Source of the DNA: Mastigias papua | Taxonomy: Eukaryota; Cnidaria; Scyphozoa; Rhizostomeae; Mastigiidae | DNA: 64,000 bases | Direction of reading: 5' to 3' | Assembly (NCBI GenBank): GCA_964019165.1 | Contig: OZ025283.1 | Span: 14,389,896-14,453,895, forward strand | In this document: positions 52,038-64,000 of the stretch, in pieces | Numbering within the stretch: the first letter of the stretch is position 1 | Layout of the letters: every line of letters starts with the position of its first letter | Notes under the pieces: model-generated | The model's input: only the letters and a program-made list of their open reading frames with translations | The model's database searches: none | Told to the model about the DNA's origin: nothing | Translations under genes and position numbers: made by a program

Positions 52038-55000
52038 ATGCCGTCTGGAAATATGTCAAAGGCGCAAGTTGCAACAGCTTGTGGAGAGATCATTCTCTTT
52101 ACCATTCTTGGTTACTATGCTTTAAAGTTTATTGTTAATGTGCTAGACCCAACAAATAAACAAAAAGCTGATGCAAGAAATTTAGTAAGTATTAATAAAC
52201 TAATATATTTGTACCAAAATGAATGTACACATTTGTTTGCTATGTTCTACCAGTCATACACAGCAAGCATCAATCATGTTGCTATGCTTATTTCACTTGC
52301 TTTTTTTGCTGCAGTCATTGCTTTCATGGTACCACCCCATATTATGTGCTTTCTGTCAGTTTGTATTTATAACAGTTAATTTGTCATCAGCAGTTGGACA
52401 TCAGAAGAATGTTGCTATTGATTTTTATATAAAGTAAATCTCACAATATCTGAAACTCCCAAAGGGAATCAGAAGTAAGTTCTTGTACATGAAATATGAA
52501 ATATGAAAATGTATAAGAATCTTCATGGGGAGCATAAAATTAGCCCCACTTAGCTGGAATCCCAGTTATCCGTGGTCTAAAGCTATGTTTGTCAAGCTGA
52601 TTTTATTTTATATTTTATTTTTTACACTTTGCTTAAAAATCTTATTCCAGGCACAACAGTTAATGAAGAATATTGGAGTTAAAGATGTGATAGTATGTTT
52701 ATTATGAACATTTCCTTTTTGTTTAAATTTTTTGTGAAATAGATGGCAAAGCTTCCATTAGTGGAATTTAGCTTCTGTGAAAGTGATGGAGATTTGAGAT
52801 TGACTTTATTGTGAGGTTGATGTACATGTACATTTTAGCTTTCTTTCTTTGGCTGTTTCATCTTCAGGAAAGGATTGCCAGTATAGAGGTCATTGTCTGA
52901 AGTACTTGTATTATTACTTTATTCCTTTCTTGGGTTATAACTTGAAAAGATTCTGTTAAAAGGTGATTTTAGAATTTTGGGAACACTCACCATTTAGTAA
53001 TGTAGCATTGTCTTGTCTTCATCCTTAGTATTTAGAAAGTAAGGCCTATGAATATAAACAAATTGATGATATAAATAAAGAGATTTGCACTAGGGCCTAT
53101 CAACAATCAGTTTGGTACTATGCTGAGACTTATGCTCTTATTTTAAGTTCAGTTGCTATTATTGTCATTTATGTAAAATTCCTCATTTGTGTACATATTC
53201 AGTTGAATGACCATGAGATGATGGTAGCTACAAGTTTGGTTGATCCATCTTCAATTTCAGTCACATGGAATAGTATTGGAGGTCTCAATGAGCTCATAAG
53301 AGAAATGAAAGTAGGAATAATTAATTCTTCATTATGCTAATTTTGTCTTTATATACATCATAAATTGATCTATTTCCTATTCATAATGTTAATATTTCTT
53401 TGTAGTTTTGGGTTTGATCTTTGATTCCAGATGAATTGCAATCTGTAAATGTTGCCTGGTGTATTCAGCTAATATTATTTTATTTACTTATTGTAAAAAC
53501 GTTAGTTGCATCTCATTTATTTCTATCAGGAGAGTGTGGTACTTCCATTCACAAAAAAGGATTTGTTTACAAAGTCATTGTTACTAAGCCCACCAAAAGG
53601 TTTGAATTACTTACATATTGTCACATTTGAATGAAAATATTCTAGATAAATTAGAACTGATTAGTGTGCTGAGCAAGCAAGAAATCAATTTTTGTTTTAA
53701 TGAAAATTCAATGAGTATGTTACCTTCTTACTAATTGATTTTTGTATGTTGACCGAGATGTGCATAAGAAATAAAGTATTAGACATTTGCTATTAATAGT
53801 TTATTTGTTCTTCTACTTAAGTAGTATTTGAGTGGCTTGTCTTTACTTTGGTAGGGGTAAAGCTAAAATGATAAGTTCACTTAACAAAGGAATAATAATG
53901 AACTATGTTATATGCTGTTCATTCCAAACTAATCCTATCTCATTCCAGGGGGTCTTTCACTCATTAGTATTTGTATCTATATATAGGAGTTCTGTTGTAT
54001 GGCCCCCCTGGATGTGGAAAGACAATGGTTGCTAAAGCGACTGCAAAGGAAGCAGGTTCGAGTTTGGTTTATTTTGCAATAATCATGCCAATTTCTGCCA
54101 TGTATAGAATACATTGTTTTGTATGGGTGGTAGTTTTGACATTTGTCCTCCTTTGTGATGTTCCCTAAGTGATGTCTGAAATCGTTTCTGCTTTTTGTCT
54201 ATTATATTTTATGTGATATTAGCCTAGTTAAGTTATTTCTGCCAATTATTTTTCCAACAGGGTGCAGGTTTATTAACTTAGATGTATCATCTCTTACTGA
54301 TAAATGGTATGGTGAATCACAAAAATTGGCAAATGCTGTGTTTTCTTTGGTATGAATGAAATGCTCTCTACCTAATGTCTTAAAATGAATCATTTCTAAC
54401 TTCTTGCATACTAATGCTAGGCGGGCGCACCGGGGAAAATGTTACTAAGCAAAATGTCATTCGTGGCACTTTACTAAGGCAATTTCCTCTCGTTTGCGGA
54501 GGTCTTTTTGCAAGCAATTTGTCATTCGTGACTGAAAGTAAAATTTCTAACGTGTTTGATATTTTTTGTCATTCGTGGTACTTTGCTTACTGTGTGCGGC
54601 GATGAAAGTATTTTTCCTTACGATGTAACAATACAGCGCATGCGCCTAAAGGTTAGAATATGATGTGGTGGACTTAAGTAGTTCGTCGTCATCTGACGTA
54701 GAACTACAAGAAGAAATGCAGTTACGTCTTATTTTGTCGATAAGACGTCGTCATCGTCGTTTGCGAGCATCATTCCAGTGTCCCCATATATATACAGATT
54801 TTGATCACTTAGTCAGCAATAAATCCCAGTCATTTCAGAACTAGAATTAATAACTATTTGTTTAATGCGCTAAGGTACTAAGCATATGAAAAGGATTGAA
54901 ATGACTTGGGCCCTGTTCACACAATTCTCCGTTTTTGGACAAATATGGATACCTTTAGCTCCGTTTTTGGCTTTGCGTTCACTATACTCCACCCCAAAAA

Positions 55001-58000
55001 CGGAGCTAAATGAAAAAGCTGATAAAAACAGAGCGAAATATAATCGGAGCTAAACATATATGGAGATTTTTGGCCCTGTGCGAATAAGTTTTGCTCCGTT
55101 TTTGACTTTGCGTTTTTATAACCCCAATATAAAGGAAGCCTTCAATCAGATCCGTTTTTGAGGACAAGCGTGAACACCAATTGATAGATATTTGTTGTTG
55201 CTTGAAAACAAAATCGTGTGAAGTGAGAAGAAAAACAGCTCCGTTTATGGGAGAAACACGAATAAAAATGAAAAAGGAGTCATTATAAGGTGTCACCCCC
55301 TTTAAAAGCGGCAGAAAAAGTTGATTCACCATAAGAGTCCTAGGAACTAGCAACGACAACTTGCTACTGCAAAGCAATGAGCGTGTGCAATATTTTGCAC
55401 GCCTGGGAAATTGCAGGAGTGTGCCAGTGCGTTTCAAATATGACATTTAATTAATTTTATACTATTTTTCACACTCAATTCCAATGTATCTCATATGGCT
55501 ATATTGATTTTGTTTTGTTCTTTATACTTGCTTCCTCTGAACTAGGCACGCAAAATTCAACCATGCATCATTTTCATTGATGAAATTGGTAAGTTGTCGA
55601 ATGTGTTATCTTCTATACAACCATGTTGAACTTATATTTTCAGCAAACTGTTTTGATGAAAAAAAATTTATGTAACTGAGGATAATTTTTCTCTCTGAAA
55701 AATGATGATTGGTTATGAAAAGGAGAATTATCCTAGCAAGCATTTGTAGCAGTTTTGCTATAGATTGTTCCATGCATGCATAGTATATAAATGGTCAGAT
55801 GGGTTAATTTCAGTTATGGGCCGGGTGTAGAGAAAAATGGCAAACTTGTGTCAATAAACTTATTTCTGATCTAAAGTTTTTTCAACTCTATATTGTTCCT
55901 GTAAAGAATTACCTTTGAAAACACAGCGTTCCAATAAGCGAGGTTTCAAAAGCGACGATCAGATAAACGAGGATGTAGTTTAGCACGTAACACTTTTTTC
56001 ATTCTAGCTTTGGATTTCATTTCGAGTGAATAGTTGTATTTGGAACAAAAACAGATTGCAGGTTCGATATGTGAACATGACGTATTAGATCAGATAAGCA
56101 GATGTAGCCTCGAAGCGTTTGAATCTACAAGAGCAGATATACTTGCATAAATTGGGTAAATTATTAGAAAATGATTTTGCTCTTTTTTGTCAGATTCATT
56201 TCTTCGATCACGAAGTTCTACCGATCATGAAGCAACAGCTATGATGAAGGCACAGTTCATGAGTTTATGGGATGGTCAGTTCAAAATACAGTTTCTCTTT
56301 AAACCAATTTGCCTACTTTTTTGTTCATACATCGATTTCTTGTTAATTTACTTTTTGTTTATACTACAAGCTCTCGCATGTTATTTCCATGTGTAGGCTT
56401 GTTGTCAGAACACGGCCGAAATGATGTCATTATAGTTGGAGCTACGAATAGACCACAAGATGTTGACAAAGCTATTCTTAGAAGAATGCCATGTCGTTTC
56501 TATGTGCCTATGCCGGTAAGCAATAAAGTGCTTTTGTATTAAGTATGACACTTCCCTATTGCTGAAGTGTTTTACTTTGAATTACACGATTCGGTTTCAA
56601 TGGAACTATATGTAAAATGTTGTGTCACAGCTTCTTATACCAATCAGTCTTTTTGCTTCATTTGTATTCTATCCACCTCATATATTCTTGTCGTTGTGTT
56701 CAACTCCTTGTACTATAGCTCGTTAATGCAATCCAGTTTTTACCTTTATATACAGCTTACCTCATAACCATACCAACTCTTCTACCTTCCAGGACCAGAA
56801 TCAAAGACTTGAAATACTGAAACTTATATTACGAGATGAAGAGGTATTTGAATATATTTTATGAGTACAATATTCTATTGTTAGAGGAATGTTAATTTCA
56901 ATGTTTTAAATTATTGTCATCTTTTTTGCTGTTACTTTTGCTATGAATAAATGGATTGAGCTGTAATTGAGAAAGTAATCATTGTATTCTCTATTGACAA
57001 GTGTTCTTTTTCTTCTATACACTTTCAACGGTTAACTGTTGATATGTTCTTCACCAATTGTTCCTCACGCCTCTGTCCTCCATAAGCCCTTATAGCATAT
57101 CACACAGTAGAGTCATCGTTCGATTATTTCTTGTGTTGCACTATGTATTTCGTAATGTATTTGTGGCAGATATTCATTTATATGCCAAGGGTTTCATAGT
57201 TCATTTCTCGATACAGAGACAGTGACATTAGCCAATATATGTTGTCGAAATTCCCCTGATAGATCTTTGAATTTAAACAGCGTTTCTGTTATTTTCTTTT
57301 CAAGTATGAATCAATCCAGGCAATTAATTGTTTTTGTTTTCTCAACATTCCATATGTTTTATCATCCAGTTCACTTAGTGCCATATTTTGGCCATTGTAG
57401 CTAGAAAGGAATGTAGACCTTGAAGAGCTGGCCAACATCACCGAAGAATGCTCAGGGAGTGACCTCAAAGAGCTTTGTAAGTTTTGTAGAGAATTATAGA
57501 TGTGCATAGAAAAAATATTTTTTGCAACAGTGGCATCAACATTGACTGTGAAGCCTTCAATAATATTTGAATACTACTTTTGAGGTTTATAAAATTGACT
57601 TTGGCGCAAAAGAATGAAATTATTATTATTCCAGCTTGCGAATTTGATTTTGATCAGTTTATTTCCCAAAAGTAGCAAAGTCAATAAGCTAGTGAGTGAA
57701 TTTCTGGTGAAATTGTTGCATTTTGAAAATACCCGCCTAAAAAGGACTGACTAATTTCGAAGGATATCTTCTTCTTTGCCGGGAAATCTCATTGGTTCTT
57801 GTAAAAATAGTAAGGGAAACTCGTGTCGTTTATATGATAAAGCATTGCAATACAGAATACGCCATTCTTACAAAGGACAGTTTGCTATTGTTGAGTTGTT
57901 TACTAGCAAATAAATTACTAACAGTATCAAATTTTTTCATTTGCGTCATATTTGATCTCGGTTAGGCCAATCATTGTGTCTACAGCAAGAAGTCAAGTTG

Positions 58001-58937
58001 ATCGTCTTTATGGCAAGGGTCATTATCCTTTTTATAGTACATTTCCTTTGCATAGTGTCCATGTTATTGTCTTGCAGGATGTCTAGAAAATCTTTTGAGG
58101 TCAAGCTCATCGATAATAATTCGACTGTTACTTGTTTTCTGTAAAGGTCGATTAGCTGCATTGAATTGTATTAGGGATATGTCAGCAACAACAGCCGCAA
58201 TTTCACCAGGGTGCGACTTTTTGCATTTCTTTATTTCTACGATGTATTGCCTTTCTTAGTCAAACATCACAAAATTGTTTCTTATTTTGTTATTGTATTT
58301 ATTACATCTAACTTACTGGGTTTATGTTTACGGTTTCTAATTCACTCACTGTAGTCACTTCTTTCTCTATGGTCATGTTGCATATAATAATTTATTTTAT
58401 TCATACATAATAATAGTATTGATAAAAATAATAATAATAGTAAGTTCTCTATCTAGGGTTGGCTTTTCGTATACAATTGAGTTCTTAAAGTGCCCATTGT
58501 GTCAGTGAACACCCATTCCGGGCAATGTGTTTTGTCCGTCTACGTTTATAATATGTGCATTCGTGTTTGATTCAGATTCTCATTATTGACGTTAGAGATA
58601 ACAGTTAGTGAGAATACTTTTGACTTACATCTACTTTAGGCCTAGTATGCCCTTGGCCTATGCTTATGGACGGACCTATTGATGTACAAGTTGCCGCCAC
58701 CAACAAGAACGCGTACTATGTCAAACCGTTACATACGTTAAGGCTTCTGCAGATGCTCATATTAGTCCATCTATGATGTTATACACGTTAATTGTTCTCA
58801 TCTGCAGGACTGATGATTTGGATGGAGACATGCATGCTATTTTTCGTGCAATCAACATGAATGACTTCACAGATAGCCTACAGAGGATGCAAAACAGTCA
58901 TAATATGTTGGCTTCTCATGGATTATATTACAGCTGA
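52038..58937 (+). CDS. ATAD1: ATAD1/Msp1-type AAA ATPase, 13 exons
   Basis: Outer mitochondrial/peroxisomal membrane AAA extractase that removes mislocalised tail-anchored proteins. Exons: 52038-52184, 52651-52692, 53203-53310, 53530-53599, 53987-54055, 54261-54349, 55546-55588, 56194-56274, 56397-56515, 56793-56843, 57401-57476, 58147-58210, 58808-58937. All joins keep frame. N-terminal membrane segment ([19 protein letters not shown]), linker [10 protein letters not shown], Walker A GPPGCGKT, pore region [12 protein letters not shown], Walker B IIFIDEI followed by [25 protein letters not shown], and arginine-finger region ILRRMPCRF. The C-terminal tail differs from vertebrate ATAD1. A (TA)-free but repeat-rich 1.2-kb intron interrupts the Walker B side. 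Confidence 0.93.
54909..55178. mobile_element. Probable hAT-like MITE in ATAD1 intron
   Basis: Begins GGGCCCTGTTCACACAATTC and near its end has AGCGTGAACACC, partly complementary. The inside repeats CTCCGTTTTTGG-type words in both orientations. Ends and target duplication not resolved. Confidence 0.4.
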
Positions 58938-61900
58938 AGAAATTTCCTTTTTTGGAAATATAGAATCATTTAGTAGTGTGTCAAACACCTTTCTTGCCGT
59001 TTAGTACCTGGACGTTTTTGTCGTTCTGTTTTTCACATAGAGATTGAAAGCTTCGCCTGAGTTGCCTCTCTGCTTTAGAAAAATGGATATCTTTGCGTGG
59101 TTAATTGACCATAGTGCGAAACCACCGTTTTAGGCATCCACTGTATTAGGTTATTTGGAATATGATTCAGTTGTGGAATGATGCAATGTCATCCAATGGA
59201 ATATTTGGATCATATCATGATCATATTTATCGCTTGTTAAAAGGCTGCAGTGGCATTAATGCATTTAGTGTCTACTCTAATTTAAACAGTCAGTGTTGAT
59301 ATTTTGTCTTTAATTTGTTATGTTGCATCAAGCGTCCGAAGTTTTTGGCACGTAATTCAGTGTCCAGTCCGCGCTATCTAAAAACGGTATCCAGTTCCTG
59401 CTGGCATGAAAATGTCTAAGCAATGTTTTAATGAGTAAATACTCGACATTTTTATTAGATTTGAAGCTGATATTAGTAGCTCTGTGCTGCAGAGAATACC
59501 TTTATGATCCCCGCGCACTCCCGAACACATGAAATGCTGAATGCACTTGACCAAGCCTTGATGCCATCCGTGAATCTGTAGGCCTGTAGATGTCTTTTTT
59601 CACTAACTGGAAATATGTTTAAAGAGTAAATCTATTTTATACGTCGTGTGACTCCTTGTTTACCAATGCGGGGCACGCTGCCATCTCTGATAAACGGGGT
59701 GATAATGATTGTAGGAGAAATATTTAGGGTAACTGACTCACTCAACTTGTGATGATGAAATCTGAGTTTGCGCAGCATTCTCATTTTTATTTCGTTTTCA
59801 TTTTCAATTGATCATTGATGAATCCTATGTACAATTTTTAGCACATACACTATATTACCAAATGCATGATGCAACTACTTAAAATAAACACTAAATAAAT
59901 TGCAGAAGAATAAGGGAAATTTAAGTCTACTTTTGAAAAGTAATAAATGGAGTAAATTATGTCAATTGTGGCAAGTAACTTGATTAAAAACAAGATAAAT
60001 AGACGGTTCATTTTTGAGGAAAAGAAAGCAGAGATGTCACACTTTCCTTATGACTGTATATTCAACTGCACTCTGATGATGACTGCTTGTTTGTGCAGTC
60101 GATTGTAAAAGAGAAACGGACCCCGTGTAAACAAGAAAGTACTAAAGTACGTTACATATAGTCATAAAAACCATTGGTGGTAACCAGATACCTCACCATG
60201 AGAACAACTTGTATAATATTGTGTTGCATAAAGACAATACCTGCTTATAAGTGAAATTTATCATGGCACATTTTGCTTAGAAATAGAGTGTAGTGGGCGG
60301 AGCTGTACAAAAATATTTTCTGACCACGCCCTTTATTTTCGTTTTCATTGTTAGCAACATCAGAATTCTACAGAGTAAACTGAATGAGCATTGATTAGTG
60401 ATTGTTATTGATTGAACATTGATTAAAGATTGCTGTTGATATGACAGATGAGTCGTCAATCAAAGTCACTTTTTGTTGCAAAAGTCATGTGAATACGTTT
60501 CATCTCTGCACATTTTACTATTTATCATTGCGCAAAACTACTTTATCACTGGTTTGTTGTATGAATAGTATTGAAAACGTAGAAAGTCAGAGAATTAAAT
60601 TTGAGGTGTGTGTAACCTGGAAAAGCCGGAGGTTTTCTTTAAAAAAGCTCTGAAAACTAGGGATGTAGTCTTGGGAGGCGCAGCCCCCTTGTTAAATATA
60701 TACGAGATTTTGGGGGGCCCAACCCCCCCTGCATGAATCTCCAGTTGTTTGAAAAGCATAATTCTAAAGCTATATTTTAACAAGGGGAACTCAAAGCAGA
60801 ATTTGGAGACCACATCTGGGCGTGGTCCCAAAACTTCTGTTATGAGCCCCCTTGTTAAAAATTTAGCACTACACCCCTGCTGACAACCCTATTGCATCAC
60901 TTCTCCAGAGAAGTAGCCTCCACCAGGAATGATATCATGGATCGAATGAACCACGTTGAAAACAATAAGCCCAAAAGAATTGCCTCCTATTACACCCCCG
61001 AGTGGCACTGTAGGGTGGGTGTGATATTGATCACAACTGAATTAGTGCCTAGATTGTGGTAACATATGCAACGTGTCAGAAGGATGCCCATTGAATCATT
61101 ATCAGGGGCGGATCCAGGATCAAATCTGACTGTAGCTTAACAACATATAAATAGGCGTGGCCAATTAAATTTGATATGGTCAGTTCTCTTAAATGTAATA
61201 CACATGCAAATATATAGAATGCTATGAACTTTATACCATTATTTGTTGTGCTTGGACGAAAAGCAGGTTTGGCAAACTGATATTTACTGATTTCCTAAAT
61301 CAAAAATGCTGTATAGACTGGTTTTTTTGCATCGGATATTAGCACACTATCTCTATTCAAGTACACTTGAAAAAGTAAGAATGAATAGAAATGATGCATT
61401 CTTTAATATTATCAGTATTCACTACAACTTTTATCTTTCTCATATCATCAAATTAGTTTAAATCTTCAGTGACTGCCGTTGCTGTAGCGGGATTTTTGTG
61501 ATCAACATTCATCTACCACAACCACCTACAGCAATTACATAATATGATCTCTGAGAAAATCTAATAAAGAAAGAAAATAAACAAAAAATAACAAATGTAA
61601 ACCAGGTGCCTCAAGCACGAAATCCCTGCACCTTAAAGCACCTTAAAGCAGCTGCAGATACATCTACCAGAAATATAATTTCCATGGGAAGAATTAGCTG
61701 AATCAACAGATAAAATCACGTGAAGTAACTGATTTGGATTTTGGCAAGACCGTTTGCATTGAATACATGTGGGATAGGATGAGATGCATGAAATTCTGGA
61801 CACCTTCATGATTCAATACCTATCAACTATCTCAAATACGCTGCCAAATTTTCAGCATCAACTGGTTCCAAAGGGTTATATAAGCAAGTCTTATCACCAG

Positions 61901-62416
61901 AAGTTCTAGATTTTGGAAAGTAAAAAATACTGATTTTACTTTCAAATTGATATCATGTGCATTACAACACTCTAAGTCATTTAAGCAAATTGGATTGCCC
62001 AAAAGATTTGTTACTTGATATTCACAATTAACACGTTCACATTAAACTTGGTATCGGTGTGTTAATGTGCAGAGTTAGTTTTCTGGTAAAAAAAGCAAAA
62101 CATTAAGTATTATAGCAAGCGCAGCATACAGCTTACAGAATAATTATAAAAACATATTGAAAAGTATTCTCGTGAGTAAATACGAGGCCAGCACAACTTT
62201 GTGAATATGACTATTGGTGTTGAATATAGTCAATACTACGTGGAACTAAAGAGTTCCAAATATTATCCATATGCAACCATAATGCTTGGAACATTCAAAA
62301 TTTTCATATTTGTATCCAACATTAATTTTCTTACAGTATCATTTTCTCAATCACTATCCAATGAGGGAAGTCCCTCGTACTTGTCGTGATAGAGGCAGAA
62401 CAAGGGGTTTTCCGTA

Positions 62417-62771
62417 TACCGTAAATCCTCGAATTAGCCCCCCTCGACTAAGCCCCCTCGAATAAGCCCCCCTCGAATAAGCCCCCCTCGAATAAGCCCC
62501 CATGCTAGAACTTCAAATTGTTAATAAGCCCTCCTCAAATAAGCCCCCACCCCTGATGATGATGAAGACCTTCATAAAGACTAATGCTCAAATTTATGCT
62601 GTTCTTGTATAGTTTGGAGAAAAGGAGCTTTGACAATGAGCTTTTTATACGGCATTTGTCAAATAATTTTATAAGCCCCCCTCGAATAAGCCCTCCTCTC
62701 GAATAAGCCCCCACCCAAAAAGCATCAAATATAAATAAGTCCCCAGGGGGCTAATTCGAGGATTTACGGTA
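62417..62771. mobile_element. MITE with TACCGTAAATCCTCGAATTA ends
   Basis: The right end is the exact complement (TAATTCGAGGATTTACGGTA). Inside are about six imperfect GAATAAGCCCCCCTC units at the left and two or three at the right. 355 bp, no coding capacity. This end sequence resembles a widespread invertebrate MITE type. Confidence 0.75.
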
Positions 62772-63791
62772 CCTACTAATTAAACATACTAAAGACTACA
62801 ATGGACGAAGGGGGCCTTAAAACCCCATGCAATCTGACTACGTTATAATTCAGCTTGCTGCTCATGATTTTGGCAACTGCAGACTCTGCACTTTCATCCT
62901 GTATGTTAAGTTGACGTCTTCCCTAGCAAATTGTGCGTTTTCATGAAAGACTGTCTCTTTCTGCACCTGATAGTGCCTCGTCTTTCATCAGACTTTTCAC
63001 CTTTTCGAAGATAATTTGAGAAGTACCTGCCATTATCACAAACACAAACATTAAACTATTCCTCTCCGGGCTGGCAGTTCGAATCGAGTTACACATGTCA
63101 ACGTTAGTTTATTTTTAGATTCTTGAGCAACAGCCAACTATGCTTGTGATTGGATTGCAAAAGGTGATCATCAGTCAACTCGGATTTTGATTGGCAAGTT
63201 TGAACTGACTGTTGCTCGCGCCAAAGCTTATGTTGCACTCGAGAGGAAATTTACGGACTAGTGCATTTTAGGCGATTCCTCATGATGACAGAAAACAGTT
63301 GTTAGCGAAAAATCATTCCTGGGCATTCCCATCGAACATACGTCAGAGTAGCGGGAGGCATACTTTATGGACACTGTTGTCCTTTCCTATTCAATAAGTT
63401 CATAGCAGATTCCGTCTATATTTTTTGAGGGAATAATCTGCTTTGCATCGTTTCGATGTAGCAGTTGGATGGACCATTACTTTTCGCAACTTTTTTGCAC
63501 ACTTTCCCATAAAATCTGACTGATGCTAGAGCTATCTTCGCTACAGTCTGGATCAGCTCCTGTACGTAGAATCTGTATCTAAGAGTACGCCTATATCTAC
63601 GTAGAAGCAGAACAATACGAGCTATGCAATCACTGTTGATATATGTTTTTGTAAAGCTATATTCATTACAACATACATATATTTATTCCCACAAGGGTCG
63701 GTCCTGATTAGAAAAATTGTGTTGTAGCGGAGCACCTTATAAAATTAGTTAAAACCTGTAGGGACCACTGCGACACATACGCGGAAGTTGA

Positions 63792-63927
63792 TCGTTTTGA
63801 CGGGGGTTATCTCGAAGCATTACAACTACACGTGGCCTAGCTAGGGTACATATGACAGACATGTAAGTATATGTAATCGAATTATATTCTCTATCAATCT
63901 ACTTCGAGAAAACCCCCGTCAGAGTGT
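63792..63927. repeat. Short inverted repeat
   Basis: Left arm TTGACGGGGGTTATCTCGAAG and right arm CTTCGAGAAAACCCCCGTCA are near complements separated by about 80 bp. Possibly a very small MITE. Confidence 0.5.
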
Positions 63928-64000
63928 ATTTGTTGTTATTCTGAGTTCTAGTTATAGCTAGATTTGTGATGTTGTTGCGATCGTTCCGAAGATGATTGGG

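Larger units (their letters stand above)
58938..64000. other. Gene-free host sequence with repeat relics
   Basis: No open frame or exon with recognisable content downstream of ATAD1. Visible items are an element at 62417-62771, an isolated CAGGGGCGGATCCAGGA-type end near 61105 (typical of hAT-like termini), GC-rich GGGGGGCCCAACCCCCC patches near 60710, and a small inverted repeat at 63792-63927. Confidence 0.5.

Noticed and set aside
63063..63100. tRNA-like T-arm (GCAGTTCGAATCGAG)
   Set aside because: No matching A box, acceptor stem or anticodon arm can be folded around it.

Overview
The window is animal (metazoan) nuclear DNA: spliced housekeeping genes with GT/AG introns, many microsatellites and short inverted-repeat transposons. 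A complete virus-like DNA element has inserted between two host genes. An invertebrate is likely; a cnidarian would fit the type of viral element, but the sequence alone does not fix the species.

Layout. (1) About 297-18820, minus strand: 19 exons of a PDZ-LIM (PDLIM/Zasp/Enigma-like) gene. The PDZ domain is in the first two exons; the LIM exons lie beyond the left edge. (2) 19261-41565: a 22,305-bp Polinton/Maverick (adintovirus-like) element with 1,179-bp terminal inverted repeats and a 6-bp target duplication (CACAAT). (3) 41844-43399, plus: ribosomal protein S24. (4) 45213-50216, minus: ribosomal protein S14. (5) 52038-58937, plus: ATAD1/Msp1-type AAA ATPase in 13 exons. (6) 58938-64000: no recognisable gene, only repeat relics.

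The viral element is very compact and almost intact. Four genes run inward on the plus strand from the left repeat: three giant-virus-style ankyrin-like arrays ('ECLKYAHENGCPW' units) and a zinc-binding protein. Everything else runs on the minus strand. In transcription order from the right repeat these are: a fourth ankyrin-like array, packaging ATPase, a 51-aa zinc ribbon, a zinc ribbon/PLA2/integrase fusion, protein-primed family-B DNA polymerase, a coiled-coil gene split by a frameshift, penton, a small basic Ala/Lys-rich protein, major capsid protein, a pVI-like protein, adenain-type protease, a LamG-type spike, a 30-aa hydrophobic mini-ORF, an adenovirus-fibre-like protein and an unknown Cys/His protein. 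Together these cover integration, self-primed replication, packaging, capsid assembly and maturation, membrane penetration and receptor binding, so the element looks like an integrated virus rather than a bare transposon.

Nearly every element gene starts directly downstream of an AT-only, often palindromic TATAATATATTATA-like block, sometimes headed by TCTA. The main oddities are the PLA2-integrase fusion with a duplicated zinc ribbon next door, a fibre and a second spike with matching N-termini, ankyrin arrays placed as inverted copies just inside both terminal repeats, two genes whose reading frames change at A-runs, and a protease lacking a normal start.
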